Shown here: positions 15,633 to 24,247 of the stretch, piece by piece
How positions within the stretch are numbered: position 1 is the stretch's first letter
Layout of the letters: each line of letters starts with the position of its first letter
Assembly: GCF_002002725.1 (NCBI RefSeq)
Contig: NZ_MUNW01000059.1
Span: 124,001 to 188,000 of the forward strand
Reading direction: 5' to 3'
Origin: Sinorhizobium sp. A49
GTDB lineage: Bacteria > Pseudomonadota > Alphaproteobacteria > Rhizobiales > Rhizobiaceae
Length of the DNA: 64,000 bases
The notes under the pieces: model-generated
What the model was told of the DNA's origin: nothing
The model's database searches: none
The model's input: the letters and a program-made list of their open reading frames with translations, nothing else
Position numbers and translations under genes: made by a program

Positions 15633-18600
15633 ATGAGCCAGAACCAGCTTCACAAATCCAGCCCAACAGCCGATCAGGCCCCGGCACCCTTTGCCGATTT
15701 CGCACCGCCGATCCGCGCGCAGAGCACGCTGCGCCAGGCGATTACCGCCGCCTACCGCCGTCCTGAGACCGAAGCCCTGCCGTCGCTCGTCGAAGCTGCT
15801 ACGCTTCCGGCAGAGACGCAGAAGGCAGCCGCCAGGACTGCGCGCAAACTGATCGAAGCGCTTCGGGCAAAGCACAAGGGTTCCGGCGTCGAAGGTCTGG
15901 TGCACGAATATTCCCTGTCGAGCCAGGAAGGCGTGGCGCTGATGTGCCTGGCCGAAGCGCTGCTGCGCATTCCGGACAAAGCGACGCGCGACGCGCTGAT
16001 CCGCGACAAGATCGCCGATGGTGACTGGAAGTCGCATCTGGGCGGCGGTCGCTCGCTGTTCGTTAACGCCGCGACCTGGGGGCTTGTTGTCACCGGTAAG
16101 CTGACGTCGACCGTCAACGACCGCAGCCTTTCGGCAGCCCTGACGCGCTTGATCGCCCGTTGCGGCGAACCGGTGATCCGCCGTGGCGTCGACATGGCGA
16201 TGCGCATGATGGGCGAGCAGTTCGTCACCGGCGAAACCATCGACGAGGCGCTGCGCCGCTCGCGCGCGCTCGAGCAGAAGGGCTTCCGCTACTCCTACGA
16301 CATGCTGGGCGAAGCTGCGACCACGGCCGCCGACGCCGAGCGCTACTACAAGGATTACGAAACGGCGATCCACGCCATCGGCAAGGCCTCGGCCGGACGC
16401 GGCATCTACGAAGGCCCGGGTATCTCCATCAAGCTTTCGGCGCTGCATCCGCGCTACGTGCGCGCGCAGTCGACCCGCGTCATGGAAGAGCTGCTGCCGA
16501 AGGTGAAGGCGCTCGCCGTCATCGCCAAGAAATACGACATCGGCCTCAACATCGACGCCGAGGAGGCCGACCGCCTCGAGCTGTCGCTCGACCTGCTCGA
16601 AGAGCTGTGCCTCGACAAGGATCTTGCCGGCTGGGACGGCATGGGCTTCGTGGTCCAGGCCTATGGCAAGCGTTGCCCCTTCGTCCTCGATTTCATCATC
16701 GACCTTGCCCGCCGCGCCAAGCGCCGCGTCATGGTGCGCCTGGTCAAGGGCGCCTATTGGGACGCCGAGATCAAGCGCGCCCAGCTCGACGGTCTCGAAG
16801 ACTTCCCCGTCTACACCCGCAAGATCTACACCGACGTTTCCTACATCGCCTGCGCCCGCAAGCTGCTGGCGGCAACCGATGTGATCTTCCCGCAGTTTGC
16901 CACCCACAACGCCCAGTCGCTCGCCACCATCTACGAACTGGCCGGCAAGGACTTCCAGGTCGGCAAGTACGAATTCCAGTGCCTGCACGGCATGGGCGAG
17001 CCGCTCTATGACGAAGTCGTCGGCAAGGGTAATCTCGACCGTCCCTGCCGCATCTATGCGCCTGTTGGCACGCACGAGACGCTGCTTGCCTATCTGGTGC
17101 GCCGCCTGCTCGAAAACGGCGCCAACTCGTCCTTCGTCAACCGCATCGCCGACCCCAAGGTCTCGATCGACGAACTGGTTGCCGATCCCGTCGACATCGT
17201 GCGCGCCATGCCCGTCGTCGGCGCGACGCATGCGCAGATCGCGCTGCCCGTCGGCCTCTTCGGCGATGCTCGTCCGAACTCCGGCGGCCTCGACCTTTCC
17301 AACGAAACCTCGCTCGCATCGCTGACCGAGGCACTGCAGGCAAGCGCTGCCATCGACTGGCGCGCGGTCCCGCAGCTGGCAACCGGCCCCGCATCCGGCG
17401 AGACCCGTCCCGTTCTCAACCCCGGCGATCACCGCGACATTGTCGGGACCGTCACCGAGACGTCGGAAGCCGACGCCCGCCAGGCGGCAAGCCTTGCCTC
17501 GAAAGCCGCCTCGAGCTGGTCGGCGGTGTCGCCGACAGAGCGCGCGGCCATGCTGGTGCGGGCGGCCGATATCATGCAGGCTCGCATGCCGACGCTGCTC
17601 GGCTTGATCGTGCGCGAAGCCGGCAAGTCGCTGCCGAACGCCATTGCCGAAGTGCGCGAAGCGATAGACTTCCTGCGCTACTACGCCGAACAGACCCGCC
17701 GCACGCTCGGTCCTGCCCACAAGGCGCTCGGCCCGATCGTCTGCATCAGCCCATGGAACTTCCCGCTGGCGATTTTTGCCGGCCAGATTGCCGCGGCACT
17801 CGTCGCCGGCAATCCGGTGCTGGCAAAGCCGGCGGAGGAAACGCCGCTGATCGCCGCCGAAGGCGTGCGCATCCTGCACGAAGCCGGCATTCCCACAGAC
17901 GCGCTGCAACTGCTGCCCGGCGACGGCCGCATCGGCGCGGCGCTGGTTGCCGCCCCTGAAATTGCCGGCGTCATGTTCACCGGCTCGACCGAAGTCGCGC
18001 GGCTCATCCAGGCGCAGCTTGCCGACCGGCTGTCGCCGTCGGGCCGGCCGATACCGCTGATCGCCGAAACCGGTGGCCAGAACGCGATGATCGTCGACAG
18101 CTCGGCGCTTGCCGAACAGGTCGTCGGCGACGTGATCGCCTCGGCCTTCGATAGCGCCGGCCAGCGCTGCTCGGCACTGCGCGTGCTGTGCCTGCAGGAA
18201 GACGTCGCCGACCGCATTCTTGCGATGCTCAAGGGCGCGCTGCACGAGTTGAAGATCGGTCGCACGGACAAGCTTTCCGTCGATGTCGGCCCGGTTATCA
18301 GTGCAGAAGCGCAAGGGATCATCGAGAAACACATCGAAACCATGCGCGGCATGGGCCGCAAGGTCGAGCAGATCGGTCTCGCATCCGAAACCGGCCTCGG
18401 CACCTTCGTGCCGCCGACGATCGTCGAGCTCGAAAAGCTCGCCGACCTCAAGCGAGAAGTGTTTGGCCCCGTCCTGCACGTCATCCGCTATCGCCGTGAC
18501 GATCTCGACCGGTTGATCGACGATATCAACGCGACGGGTTACGGTCTGACCTTCGGCCTGCACACCCGCCTCGACGAGACCATTGCCCATGTCACGTCCC

Positions 18601-19340
18601 GCGTGAAGGCCGGCAACCTCTACGTCAACCGCAACGTCATCGGCGCCGTCGTCGGCGTGCAGCCGTTCGGTGGTCGCGGCCTCTCCGGCACCGGCCCGAA
18701 GGCCGGCGGCCCGCTCTATCTCGGCCGCCTCGTCGCCACCGCCCCGGTACCGCCGCAGCATAGCTCCGTGCACACCGATCCGGCGCTGCTCGACTTCGCC
18801 AAGTGGCTCGACGGCAAGGCTGCCAAGGAAGAGGCGGAAGCCGCCCGCACCGCCGGCAGCAACTCGGCCCTCGGCCTCATCTCCGAGCTTCCAGGTCCGG
18901 TTGGCGAGCGCAACCTCTATGCGCTTCACCCGCGCGGTCGCGTGCTTTTGGTGCCGGCGACCGAAACCGGCCTCTACCGCCAGCTCGGCGCGGCGCTTGC
19001 GACCGGAAACACCGTTGTCATCGATGCGGCATCCGGCCTGCAGTCGTCGCTGAAGAGCCTGCCGGCCAGTGTTTCCATCCGGCTGTCCTGGTCGAAGGAC
19101 TGGTCTGCCGACGGTCCTTTTGCCGGGGCATTGGTCGAAGGCGACGGCGAGCGCGTCCGTCAGGTCAGCAAGGTCATCGCCGGCCTGCCGGGTCCGCTGG
19201 TCCTGGTCCAGGCGGCATCGACCGACGAGATCGGCCGCAACCCCGACGCCTATTGCCTCAACTGGCTCCTGGAAGAGGTCTCCACCTCGATCAACACGGC
19301 AGCTGCCGGCGGCAACGCCAGCCTGATGGCAATCGGCTGA
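15633..19340 (+). CDS. putA: bifunctional proline dehydrogenase / L-glutamate-gamma-semialdehyde dehydrogenase
   Basis: A 1235-residue enzyme that oxidises proline to glutamate using FAD and NAD. The proline dehydrogenase barrel covers about 100-500 (with GTHETLLAYLVRRLLENGANSSF closing the active site) and the aldehyde dehydrogenase about 530-1010 (catalytic Cys near 846 in SAGQRCSALR). The last roughly 200 residues form the C-terminal ALDH-superfamily-like domain of type-B PutA. There is no ribbon-helix-helix N-terminus, so unlike E. coli PutA it cannot repress itself; in many alphaproteobacteria an Lrp-type PutR does this, but none is adjacent here. Length matches the crystallised S. meliloti enzyme. 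An AAAGGA ribosome site precedes the ATG. Confidence 0.97.
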   Translation: MSQNQLHKSSPTADQAPAPFADFAPPIRAQSTLRQAITAAYRRPETEALPSLVEAATLPAETQKAAARTARKLIEALRAKHKGSGVEGLVHEYSLSSQEGVALMCLAEALLRIPDKATRDALIRDKIADGDWKSHLGGGRSLFVNAATWGLVVTGKLTSTVNDRSLSAALTRLIARCGEPVIRRGVDMAMRMMGEQFVTGETIDEALRRSRALEQKGFRYSYDMLGEAATTAADAERYYKDYETAIHAIGKASAGRGIYEGPGISIKLSALHPRYVRAQSTRVMEELLPKVKALAVIAKKYDIGLNIDAEEADRLELSLDLLEELCLDKDLAGWDGMGFVVQAYGKRCPFVLDFIIDLARRAKRRVMVRLVKGAYWDAEIKRAQLDGLEDFPVYTRKIYTDVSYIACARKLLAATDVIFPQFATHNAQSLATIYELAGKDFQVGKYEFQCLHGMGEPLYDEVVGKGNLDRPCRIYAPVGTHETLLAYLVRRLLENGANSSFVNRIADPKVSIDELVADPVDIVRAMPVVGATHAQIALPVGLFGDARPNSGGLDLSNETSLASLTEALQASAAIDWRAVPQLATGPASGETRPVLNPGDHRDIVGTVTETSEADARQAASLASKAASSWSAVSPTERAAMLVRAADIMQARMPTLLGLIVREAGKSLPNAIAEVREAIDFLRYYAEQTRRTLGPAHKALGPIVCISPWNFPLAIFAGQIAAALVAGNPVLAKPAEETPLIAAEGVRILHEAGIPTDALQLLPGDGRIGAALVAAPEIAGVMFTGSTEVARLIQAQLADRLSPSGRPIPLIAETGGQNAMIVDSSALAEQVVGDVIASAFDSAGQRCSALRVLCLQEDVADRILAMLKGALHELKIGRTDKLSVDVGPVISAEAQGIIEKHIETMRGMGRKVEQIGLASETGLGTFVPPTIVELEKLADLKREVFGPVLHVIRYRRDDLDRLIDDINATGYGLTFGLHTRLDETIAHVTSRVKAGNLYVNRNVIGAVVGVQPFGGRGLSGTGPKAGGPLYLGRLVATAPVPPQHSSVHTDPALLDFAKWLDGKAAKEEAEAARTAGSNSALGLISELPGPVGERNLYALHPRGRVLLVPATETGLYRQLGAALATGNTVVIDAASGLQSSLKSLPASVSIRLSWSKDWSADGPFAGALVEGDGERVRQVSKVIAGLPGPLVLVQAASTDEIGRNPDAYCLNWLLEEVSTSINTAAAGGNASLMAIG

Positions 19341-19368
19341 GCGCGATAAAGACCTAACATCGACGACG

Positions 19369-19392
19369 CCTCTCCCCGCACGCGGGGAGAGG
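19369..19392 (+). terminator. hairpin after putA
   Basis: CCTCTCCCCG / CGGGGAGAGG forms a perfect 10-bp stem with a CACG loop, 28 bases after the stop. No T-run follows. Confidence 0.65.
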
Positions 19393-19455
19393 CACTCGGT
19401 CCGCGTTCTCTTCCCCGCGGCCTGAACGTTTGACGGCGGTTGCATTCTTGTGCGA

Positions 19456-19595
19456 CCTCATCCCTGTGCGTGTCACAGGGAGCCAGCGGTGCCACGTCCG
19501 TGGCGCCCGAAGACCAAGACATCTACATGACGGCCGGTTTGATTCCTCTGCAGCGCGAACGCGCTGTGGCTGGACCCCTATGACGAGCACAGGGG
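19456..19595. repeat. degenerate rhizobial inverted-repeat element between putA and the IMPACT gene
   Basis: The left end CCTCATCCCTGTGCGTGTCACAGGG plus AGCCAGCG (split here only for length) is mirrored by GCTGGACCCCTATGACGAGC followed by ACAGGGG at the right end. This CCCTGTG...CACAGGG frame enclosing GC-rich hairpins is, from memory, a widespread intergenic element in Rhizobium and Sinorhizobium. The copy is eroded at the right end and most of the 355-base gap consists of it; I see no gene inside. Confidence 0.6.
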
Positions 19596-19695
19596 TGCGG
19601 GCGCAGATGTGCCAACGCCACCCGGACCAAGCCGAACCATGGGTGGCACCAATGCGCACAATCCGTTATCAGCGTTGAGCAAACGGAAGCAGCGG

Positions 19696-20280
19696 ATGTT
19701 CACTCTCAAGCGCACGGAAACCTCGACGCAGGAAATCAAGAAGAGCCGGTTTGTGGCAATCTGCGCCCCCGTGCCTGACGAGCAGGCGGCAAAGGCTTTC
19801 CTCGCGGAGCATTCGGACCCGACCGCCAACCACAATTGCTGGGCCTGGCGCATCGGTCAGGCCTATCGCTTCAATGACGACGGCGAGCCGAGCGGCACCG
19901 CGGGCAAGCCGATCCTGGCGGCAATCGACGGCCAGTCGCTAGACCGTGTCGCCGTCGTGGTCACCCGCTGGTTCGGTGGCATCCTGCTCGGCAGCGGTGG
20001 CCTGATGCGCGCCTATGGCGGCACGGCCGCGCTCTGCCTGCGGGCAGCCGAGAAGATCGAGATGATCGAGACCGTGCGCGCCACCATCGCCTGCGACTTT
20101 GCCGACCTTGCGCTGATCAAGGCGCGCCTTCTTGCCCGCGACGTGACGCTCGTCGGCGAAAGCTTCACCGACAAGGGACCGGTGATGACGGTCGACATGC
20201 GCAAGGATGAGGCGGACGGCATTCTTGCCATGGTCACCGACCTCAGCCGCGGGCGTGCGGTCATAGCGACCGACGATTGA
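19696..20280 (+). CDS. YigZ/IMPACT family protein
   Basis: A 194-residue member of the UPF0029/IMPACT family with the conserved core FLAEHSDPTANHNCWAWR, FNDDGEPSGTAGKPIL and VVTRWFGGILLGSGGLMRAY, followed by the ferredoxin-like C-terminal half. Eukaryotic IMPACT proteins regulate Gcn2 through Gcn1; bacterial YigZ may interact with the ribosome or translation factors, but the role is unproven. ATG at 19696 fits the family N-terminus; the open frame extends upstream into the repeat element, which is rejected as coding. Confidence 0.9.
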   Translation: MFTLKRTETSTQEIKKSRFVAICAPVPDEQAAKAFLAEHSDPTANHNCWAWRIGQAYRFNDDGEPSGTAGKPILAAIDGQSLDRVAVVVTRWFGGILLGSGGLMRAYGGTAALCLRAAEKIEMIETVRATIACDFADLALIKARLLARDVTLVGESFTDKGPVMTVDMRKDEADGILAMVTDLSRGRAVIATDD

Positions 20281-20327
20281 TCGGCTTCCCTTTGCCGGCT
20301 AAATCATCATAAAAACGACCGACAAAC

Positions 20328-20341
20328 TGAATAATATTCAA
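20328..20341. promoter_or_regulatory. AT-rich palindrome upstream of the aldo/keto reductase
   Basis: TGAATAATATTCAA contains an exact 11-base palindrome (GAATAATATTC) 35 bases before the start codon, in an AT-rich promoter region. It may be an operator; no regulator is assigned. Confidence 0.35.
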
Positions 20342-20374
20342 TCCGACAACAGGTTCGCCAAGGAGATGGTCAGC

Positions 20375-21361
20375 ATGAAAGAAAGAGTTCTGGGCAAGAC
20401 GGGCGCGACGATTTCCGAGATCGGGTTCGGCGCATGGCAGATCGGCGGCTCCTGGGGAGACGTCAGCGAAGCGGACGGCAAGCGGGCGCTGAACGCAGCA
20501 CTCGACAGCGGCGTCACCTTTGTCGACACCGCAGACGTGTATGGCGACGGCCGCTCCGAGAAGATCATCGCCGCGGTCCTGAAGGAGCGCGGCGGAGAAA
20601 AACCGTTCGTCGCCACCAAGGCCGGGCGCCGGCTGAACCCGCACGTGACCGAAGGCTATACCGGCGCCAACATCGAAGCCTTCATCGATCGCAGCCTTGC
20701 CAATCTCGGCGTCGAAACGCTGGATCTCGTCCAGCTTCATTGCCCGCCGACCGAGGTCTACTATCGCCCAGACCTGTTCGGCGCGCTCGACCAGTTGATC
20801 ACCAAGGGCAAGATCCGCCATTACGGCGTCTCGGTCGAGAAGGTCGAGGAAGCGCTGAAGGCGATTGAGTATCCCGGCGTTGCCACCGTCCAGATCATCT
20901 ACAACATCTTCCGCCAGCGGCCTCAGAACCTGTTCTTCGCGGAAGCGAAAAAGAAGAATGTCGGCGTCATCGTGCGCGTGCCGCTCGCCTCCGGGCTGCT
21001 GTCGGGCAAGATCAGCCGCGACACGGCGTTTGCCGCCGACGATCATCGCAATTTCAATCGCCACGGCGAAGCCTTCGATGTCGGCGAGACCTTTGCCGGC
21101 GTGCCCTTCGAGGTGGCGCTGGACGCCGTCGAGCAGCTCCGCCCGCTGGTGCCCGCAGGCGTGCCTATGGCGCAGTTCGCGCTGCGCTGGATCCTGGAGC
21201 AGGAGGCGGTCTCCGTCGTCATCCCCGGCGCCCGCAATGAGGCACAGGCGCAATCCAATGCGGCTGCAAGCGCGCTGCCTGCCATCGACGAGAAAACCAA
21301 GGCCGCCATCGCTGCGCTTTACGAGCGCTTGGTCAAGGTTCATGTTCATCATCGCTGGTAG
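20375..21361 (+). CDS. aldo/keto reductase
   Basis: A 328-residue NADPH-dependent reductase of the aldo/keto reductase superfamily, related to the YajO/IolS-like group. The catalytic tetrad is visible as Asp in FVDTADVYGDGRSE, Tyr in VYGDGR, Lys in VATKAG and His in LVQLHCPP, on a (beta/alpha)8 barrel. The natural substrate cannot be told. Start at 20375 is favoured over an ATG three codons earlier because AAGGAG then has nine-base spacing. It stands alone, preceded by an AT-rich promoter stretch. Confidence 0.92.
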   Translation: MKERVLGKTGATISEIGFGAWQIGGSWGDVSEADGKRALNAALDSGVTFVDTADVYGDGRSEKIIAAVLKERGGEKPFVATKAGRRLNPHVTEGYTGANIEAFIDRSLANLGVETLDLVQLHCPPTEVYYRPDLFGALDQLITKGKIRHYGVSVEKVEEALKAIEYPGVATVQIIYNIFRQRPQNLFFAEAKKKNVGVIVRVPLASGLLSGKISRDTAFAADDHRNFNRHGEAFDVGETFAGVPFEVALDAVEQLRPLVPAGVPMAQFALRWILEQEAVSVVIPGARNEAQAQSNAAASALPAIDEKTKAAIAALYERLVKVHVHHRW

Positions 21362-21449
21362 GACGCTTCGCGGCGGCCAATGGGCATGACCGCGGCAATT
21401 GACATGGCCCTGGCGGGCCCACAGACGCGCCAGGGCGAAAGAGGGGACC

Positions 21450-21881
21450 ATGACCGACCCTTTCACGCTGCAGCGCTTCGTCGACGCCCAGAGCCGCAAC
21501 TACGCGGCGGCGCTCGACGAGCTGCGGCGCGGCCGCAAGGAGACCCACTGGATGTGGTTCGTCTTCCCTCAGCTCGCCGGCCTCGGACATTCGCCCATGA
21601 CCCAGCGCTATGCCATCTCGGGGCTCGCGGAGGCTCGGGCCTACCTCGCCCACCCAATCCTCGGGCCAAGGCTCATCGACTGCACCGAGACCGTGAACGG
21701 AATTTCCAGCCGTTCGGCACACGACATCTTCTCAAGCCCTGACGACATGAAGTTTCGCTCGTCAATGACACTGTTTTCGAAGGCCTCAGCCCCCGGCAGC
21801 GTCTTCGACCAGGCGCTCGATCTTTACTTCGCGGGGGAAATGGATCGGCGGACGCTCGGCCTGCTCGGCCAGCCTTCGTGA
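21450..21881 (+). CDS. DUF1810 family protein
   Basis: A 143-residue protein matching the DUF1810 (YfiD-like) family: DPFTLQRFVDAQ at the start, ELRRGRKETHWMWFVFPQLAGLG in the middle and PILGPRLIDCTETV. The family is small and alpha-helical with no assigned function, and is sometimes annotated as a calpastatin-like protein. A GAGGGG ribosome site precedes the ATG. It stands alone between the aldo/keto reductase and the gap at 22 kb. Confidence 0.88.
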   Translation: MTDPFTLQRFVDAQSRNYAAALDELRRGRKETHWMWFVFPQLAGLGHSPMTQRYAISGLAEARAYLAHPILGPRLIDCTETVNGISSRSAHDIFSSPDDMKFRSSMTLFSKASAPGSVFDQALDLYFAGEMDRRTLGLLGQPS

Positions 21882-21928
21882 TCGCGGCACGCATGCGCCA
21901 GCGCACGCGGGGGGTTCCACTGGTCCCG

Positions 21929-22033
21929 TCAGACGCCGTGGGCGGCGCTTGCGAGGAAGAACAGGACCACGAACGCGCAGACGGAAAGCCCGGCAACAAT
22001 CACCAGCAACTCTTTCATCATGTAACGATACAC
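21929..22033 (-). CDS. very small single-span membrane protein (34 aa, or 30 aa from an internal ATG)
   Basis: On the minus strand a frame reads (GTG) MYRYMMKELLVIVAGLSV and continues through a hydrophobic run to LASAAHGV. It is essentially one membrane helix with a short polar N-terminus. The GTG start at 22033 has a GGGGG ribosome site at good spacing; ATG starts at 22021 and 22018 are alternatives. No family is recognised. It faces the end of the DUF1810 gene and lies downstream of a minus-strand promoter-like sequence at 22320-22345. The composition is convincing for a small membrane protein, but length gives no statistical support. Confidence 0.45.
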   Translation of the reverse strand: MYRYMMKELLVIVAGLSVCAFVVLFFLASAAHGV

Positions 22034-22149
22034 CGGGCACCCCCTTTCGACTCCGGTCCCGCGCGACAAGCTTTATGCGCGACGGCTCCGCAACGCTTCA
22101 AACTTGCTGGACGATTTTCCTCTCCGATCGATGGCAATGCGAGGAAAAA

Positions 22150-22317
22150 TGCAGCAGCGAACCGCCTCCCTCCTATATGGGAATCGGGCCGGTTGTTTTT
22201 CACACGCGGGTTTCAAAAAAATGTGAGGACGCCTCCTCTTCCGGCTGCTGCAGACACCTCCGGATCGCTTCGTCCCACCCCTCCACAGGTGCGACGCAAA
22301 CGGCGTCGTTTTAAATT
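22150..22317 (+). ncRNA. possible small RNA with CCTCC motifs and a Rho-independent terminator
   Basis: In the 470-base gap before the tRNA gene, a plus-strand terminator is seen at 22291-22313: CGACGC, loop AAACG, GCGTCG, then TTTT. Upstream of it are three CCTCC stretches (around 22232, 22256 and 22280) within potential hairpins such as GAGG-ACG-CCTC and TCCGG...CCGGA. Repeated anti-Shine-Dalgarno CCTCC motifs are typical of rhizobial trans-acting RNAs of the alpha-r14 type. The 5' end is not defined. A minus-strand reading is also possible (see the promoter at 22320-22345), so strand is uncertain. Confidence 0.35.
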
Positions 22318-22319
22318 AC

Positions 22320-22345
22320 ATTATACTAATAAACATATGATTGTC
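22320..22345 (-). promoter_or_regulatory. minus-strand sigma-70-like promoter in the AT-rich gap
   Basis: On the minus strand GTGACA is followed, 16 bases on, by a perfect TATAAT (22325-22320) in a very AT-rich stretch. Transcription would run toward the small membrane protein at 22033, antisense to the possible plus-strand small RNA; a T7 run at 22221-22215 could end a transcript of about 100 bases. Confidence 0.5.
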
Positions 22346-22503
22346 ACAGGCGTTTTTGCCCGCCAACCGAAAGGCGTATCCCGCTCAAGTGGAAAGGCTT
22401 GGAGAGGTAGACATGGTGGAAGATTGGCAGAACCACAGGCGCTAACGCGCCGGCGCCGCGCCTTGCGGCGCTAGCACTTGGACTGCTAAGATCTTGAAAA
22501 GAA

Positions 22504-22580
22504 TGGCGCACCCGAAGAGATTCGAACTCCTGACCCCCAGATTCGTAGTCTGGTGCTCTATCCAGCTGAGCTACGGGTGC
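22504..22580 (-). tRNA. tRNA-Arg (anticodon ACG)
   Basis: On the minus strand the cloverleaf is complete: acceptor GCACCCG / CGGGTGC, D-arm GCTCAGCTGGATAGAGC, anticodon stem CCAGA / TCTGG with loop CTACGAA (anticodon ACG), and T-arm with TTCGAAT. The ACG anticodon would be deaminated to ICG to read CGU, CGC and CGA. CCA is not encoded (GCC follows). No integrase or att duplication is next to it. Confidence 0.97.
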
Positions 22581-22743
22581 TTTCGCCTGCAGCGGTCAAA
22601 CCGCTTGCGTGAGCGGTTCTCTAAAGGGAACTTTCGGGGATTGCAAGCGCCGTTCGGCAAAAAATATCATTTTTACGACGGCAGGGTCTGAAGCTGTGGA
22701 TTCCCGCGGCGAAATCGGCGCGCGACTTTCGCCGCAAACCCTT

Positions 22744-24225
22744 TCAGTGGCGGGCTTTGGAGCGAAATGCATCGAGAGGCACCGGGCGATCCGGTAATTC
22801 GATGCGAAAAAGCGTTCCCGGCGTCGGCTTTTCCACAAGCGCTATGGTGCCGCCATGGGCGAGCACCAATTCGCGGGCAATCGCCAACCCGAGACCCGTG
22901 CCGCCGGAGCGCGCCGAGCCGCGGAAAGCGGCAAAAAGGTTCTCGCGCGCCTTCGGCGGCATGCCGGGACCGGTATCGTCGACGGAAATCGTGACGACGC
23001 TGCCCATGCGCATCGCCGAAACGCTGACAATTCGCGGCCGGCCATCCTCGGCCTCGTGATTCGTCAGGGCCTGGACGGCATTGCGGCAGATATTGTGCAC
23101 CACCCGGAACAATTGCTCGCTGTCGGCATCGACCTCGAGATCGTCCTGCACCTGGATCTGGAATTCGATGCCGGATTGCGGATCGATGGACAGCAGTTCG
23201 GCAACGTCGGAGACCAGCGGCTTCAAGGCGACGAAACGACGGTGCGGTTCGGCTTCGGTCGTACGGCCGTACGAGAGCACCTCACGAGTATAACCGACGG
23301 CGCGGTCGATCGCACGCAAGAGCGTCGGCGCGAAGCGCTTGACGACGGGATCGTCGACATCGGCGAGACGGTCGGAGATCAGTTGCGCCGACGACAGGAT
23401 GTTGCGCATGTCGTGGTTGATCTTCGACACGGCGAGACCGAGCTCCGCGAGGCTCTTCTGCTGCTTCAGCGTCTTCTGCAGCTCACGCTGCATGCTGGCC
23501 AGATGCTGGCCGGCGACCGCCAGTTCGTCGCGCCCCTCTGGCGGAACGAGCACGCGCGCCGGGTTGGAGGGATCGTTCGAGAATTCCTGCATGCTCGCCG
23601 TCATCCGGCGGATCGGCACGATCAGCATCCGGTTGATCGCAAGGAAGATCAAGGTCGCGGTGATCAGCGAGATGATGATCGACAGGAAGAAGACGTTGCG
23701 GGAATAGACGAGCATCGCCTTGTGCAGGCTGGCGTCGGCCATGACCAACTCGATCACCGCGTCGCTTTCGCCGAGCGGCCCATAAACGCGTACCACCCGT
23801 TTGCCGCCGAACAGCAGCGTATCGAAAGCATCGCGGATCGCCGCAAAGGCGGTGAAATCGGCGGTGTCGTATTCGCCGTCAATCTCGGACGGCATATCGG
23901 CGGCGGCGATCATTCGCGAGGCGTCCTTGCGGCGAATGACGATTGCCTTTGTCCCCGTCGCCATCAGCGTGTCGTCCTGGACGTTGCGAGGCAGCTCGAC
24001 ATTCTGCAGGCCGTCGACGACGACGGCGGCGGCGGCAACCGTATTCAGCCGGTCCTGCAGCCAGCGAATGCGCATGTTGGCAACCGAAGGCACGAAGATC
24101 AGCACTTCGGCCAACATGACGAAAGCGATCGTCAAAAGCAAAAGCTTGCCCGAGAGCCCGCGGAAGAAGCCCGCGGCGGCCCGCGGCGCTTCCCTCACCG
24201 TCGTCGGCTGCGCCTCTTCGCTCAT
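22744..24225 (-). CDS. sensor histidine kinase (orphan)
   Basis: A 493-residue membrane kinase. Membrane segments at about 27-47 and 178-200 flank a periplasmic sensor of about 130 residues, followed by a HAMP linker and a dimerisation domain with the phospho-acceptor His271 in KINHDMRN. The ATPase has an N box HNICRNAVQAL, G1 DDTGPGMP and G2 GGTGLGLAI. No response regulator gene is adjacent, so the partner is elsewhere. The start at 24225 is chosen because the signal-anchor begins shortly after; an upstream extension overlaps the neighbouring gene. It lies 22 bases after the oxidoreductase gene and is probably in its operon. Confidence 0.93.
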   Translation of the reverse strand: MSEEAQPTTVREAPRAAAGFFRGLSGKLLLLTIAFVMLAEVLIFVPSVANMRIRWLQDRLNTVAAAAVVVDGLQNVELPRNVQDDTLMATGTKAIVIRRKDASRMIAAADMPSEIDGEYDTADFTAFAAIRDAFDTLLFGGKRVVRVYGPLGESDAVIELVMADASLHKAMLVYSRNVFFLSIIISLITATLIFLAINRMLIVPIRRMTASMQEFSNDPSNPARVLVPPEGRDELAVAGQHLASMQRELQKTLKQQKSLAELGLAVSKINHDMRNILSSAQLISDRLADVDDPVVKRFAPTLLRAIDRAVGYTREVLSYGRTTEAEPHRRFVALKPLVSDVAELLSIDPQSGIEFQIQVQDDLEVDADSEQLFRVVHNICRNAVQALTNHEAEDGRPRIVSVSAMRMGSVVTISVDDTGPGMPPKARENLFAAFRGSARSGGTGLGLAIARELVLAHGGTIALVEKPTPGTLFRIELPDRPVPLDAFRSKARH

Positions 24226-24247
24226 CGTTCCGAAAATTCCCTGTCCG

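Noticed and set aside
15606-19445. A continuous minus-strand open frame of about 1280 codons opposite putA
   Set aside because: It mirrors putA codon for codon, has no recognisable domain and arises from GC-rich third positions; putA on the other strand is unmistakable.
22413-22445. A ten-codon frame (MVEDWQNHRR) with GGAGAGG before its ATG upstream of tRNA-Arg
   Set aside because: The ribosome site is good, but ten codons with no following gene on the strand is insufficient to call a gene.
22504-22580. tRNA-Arg as an integration site for a mobile island
   Set aside because: No integrase, no duplicated 3' tRNA end and no accessory gene block on either side within the window.
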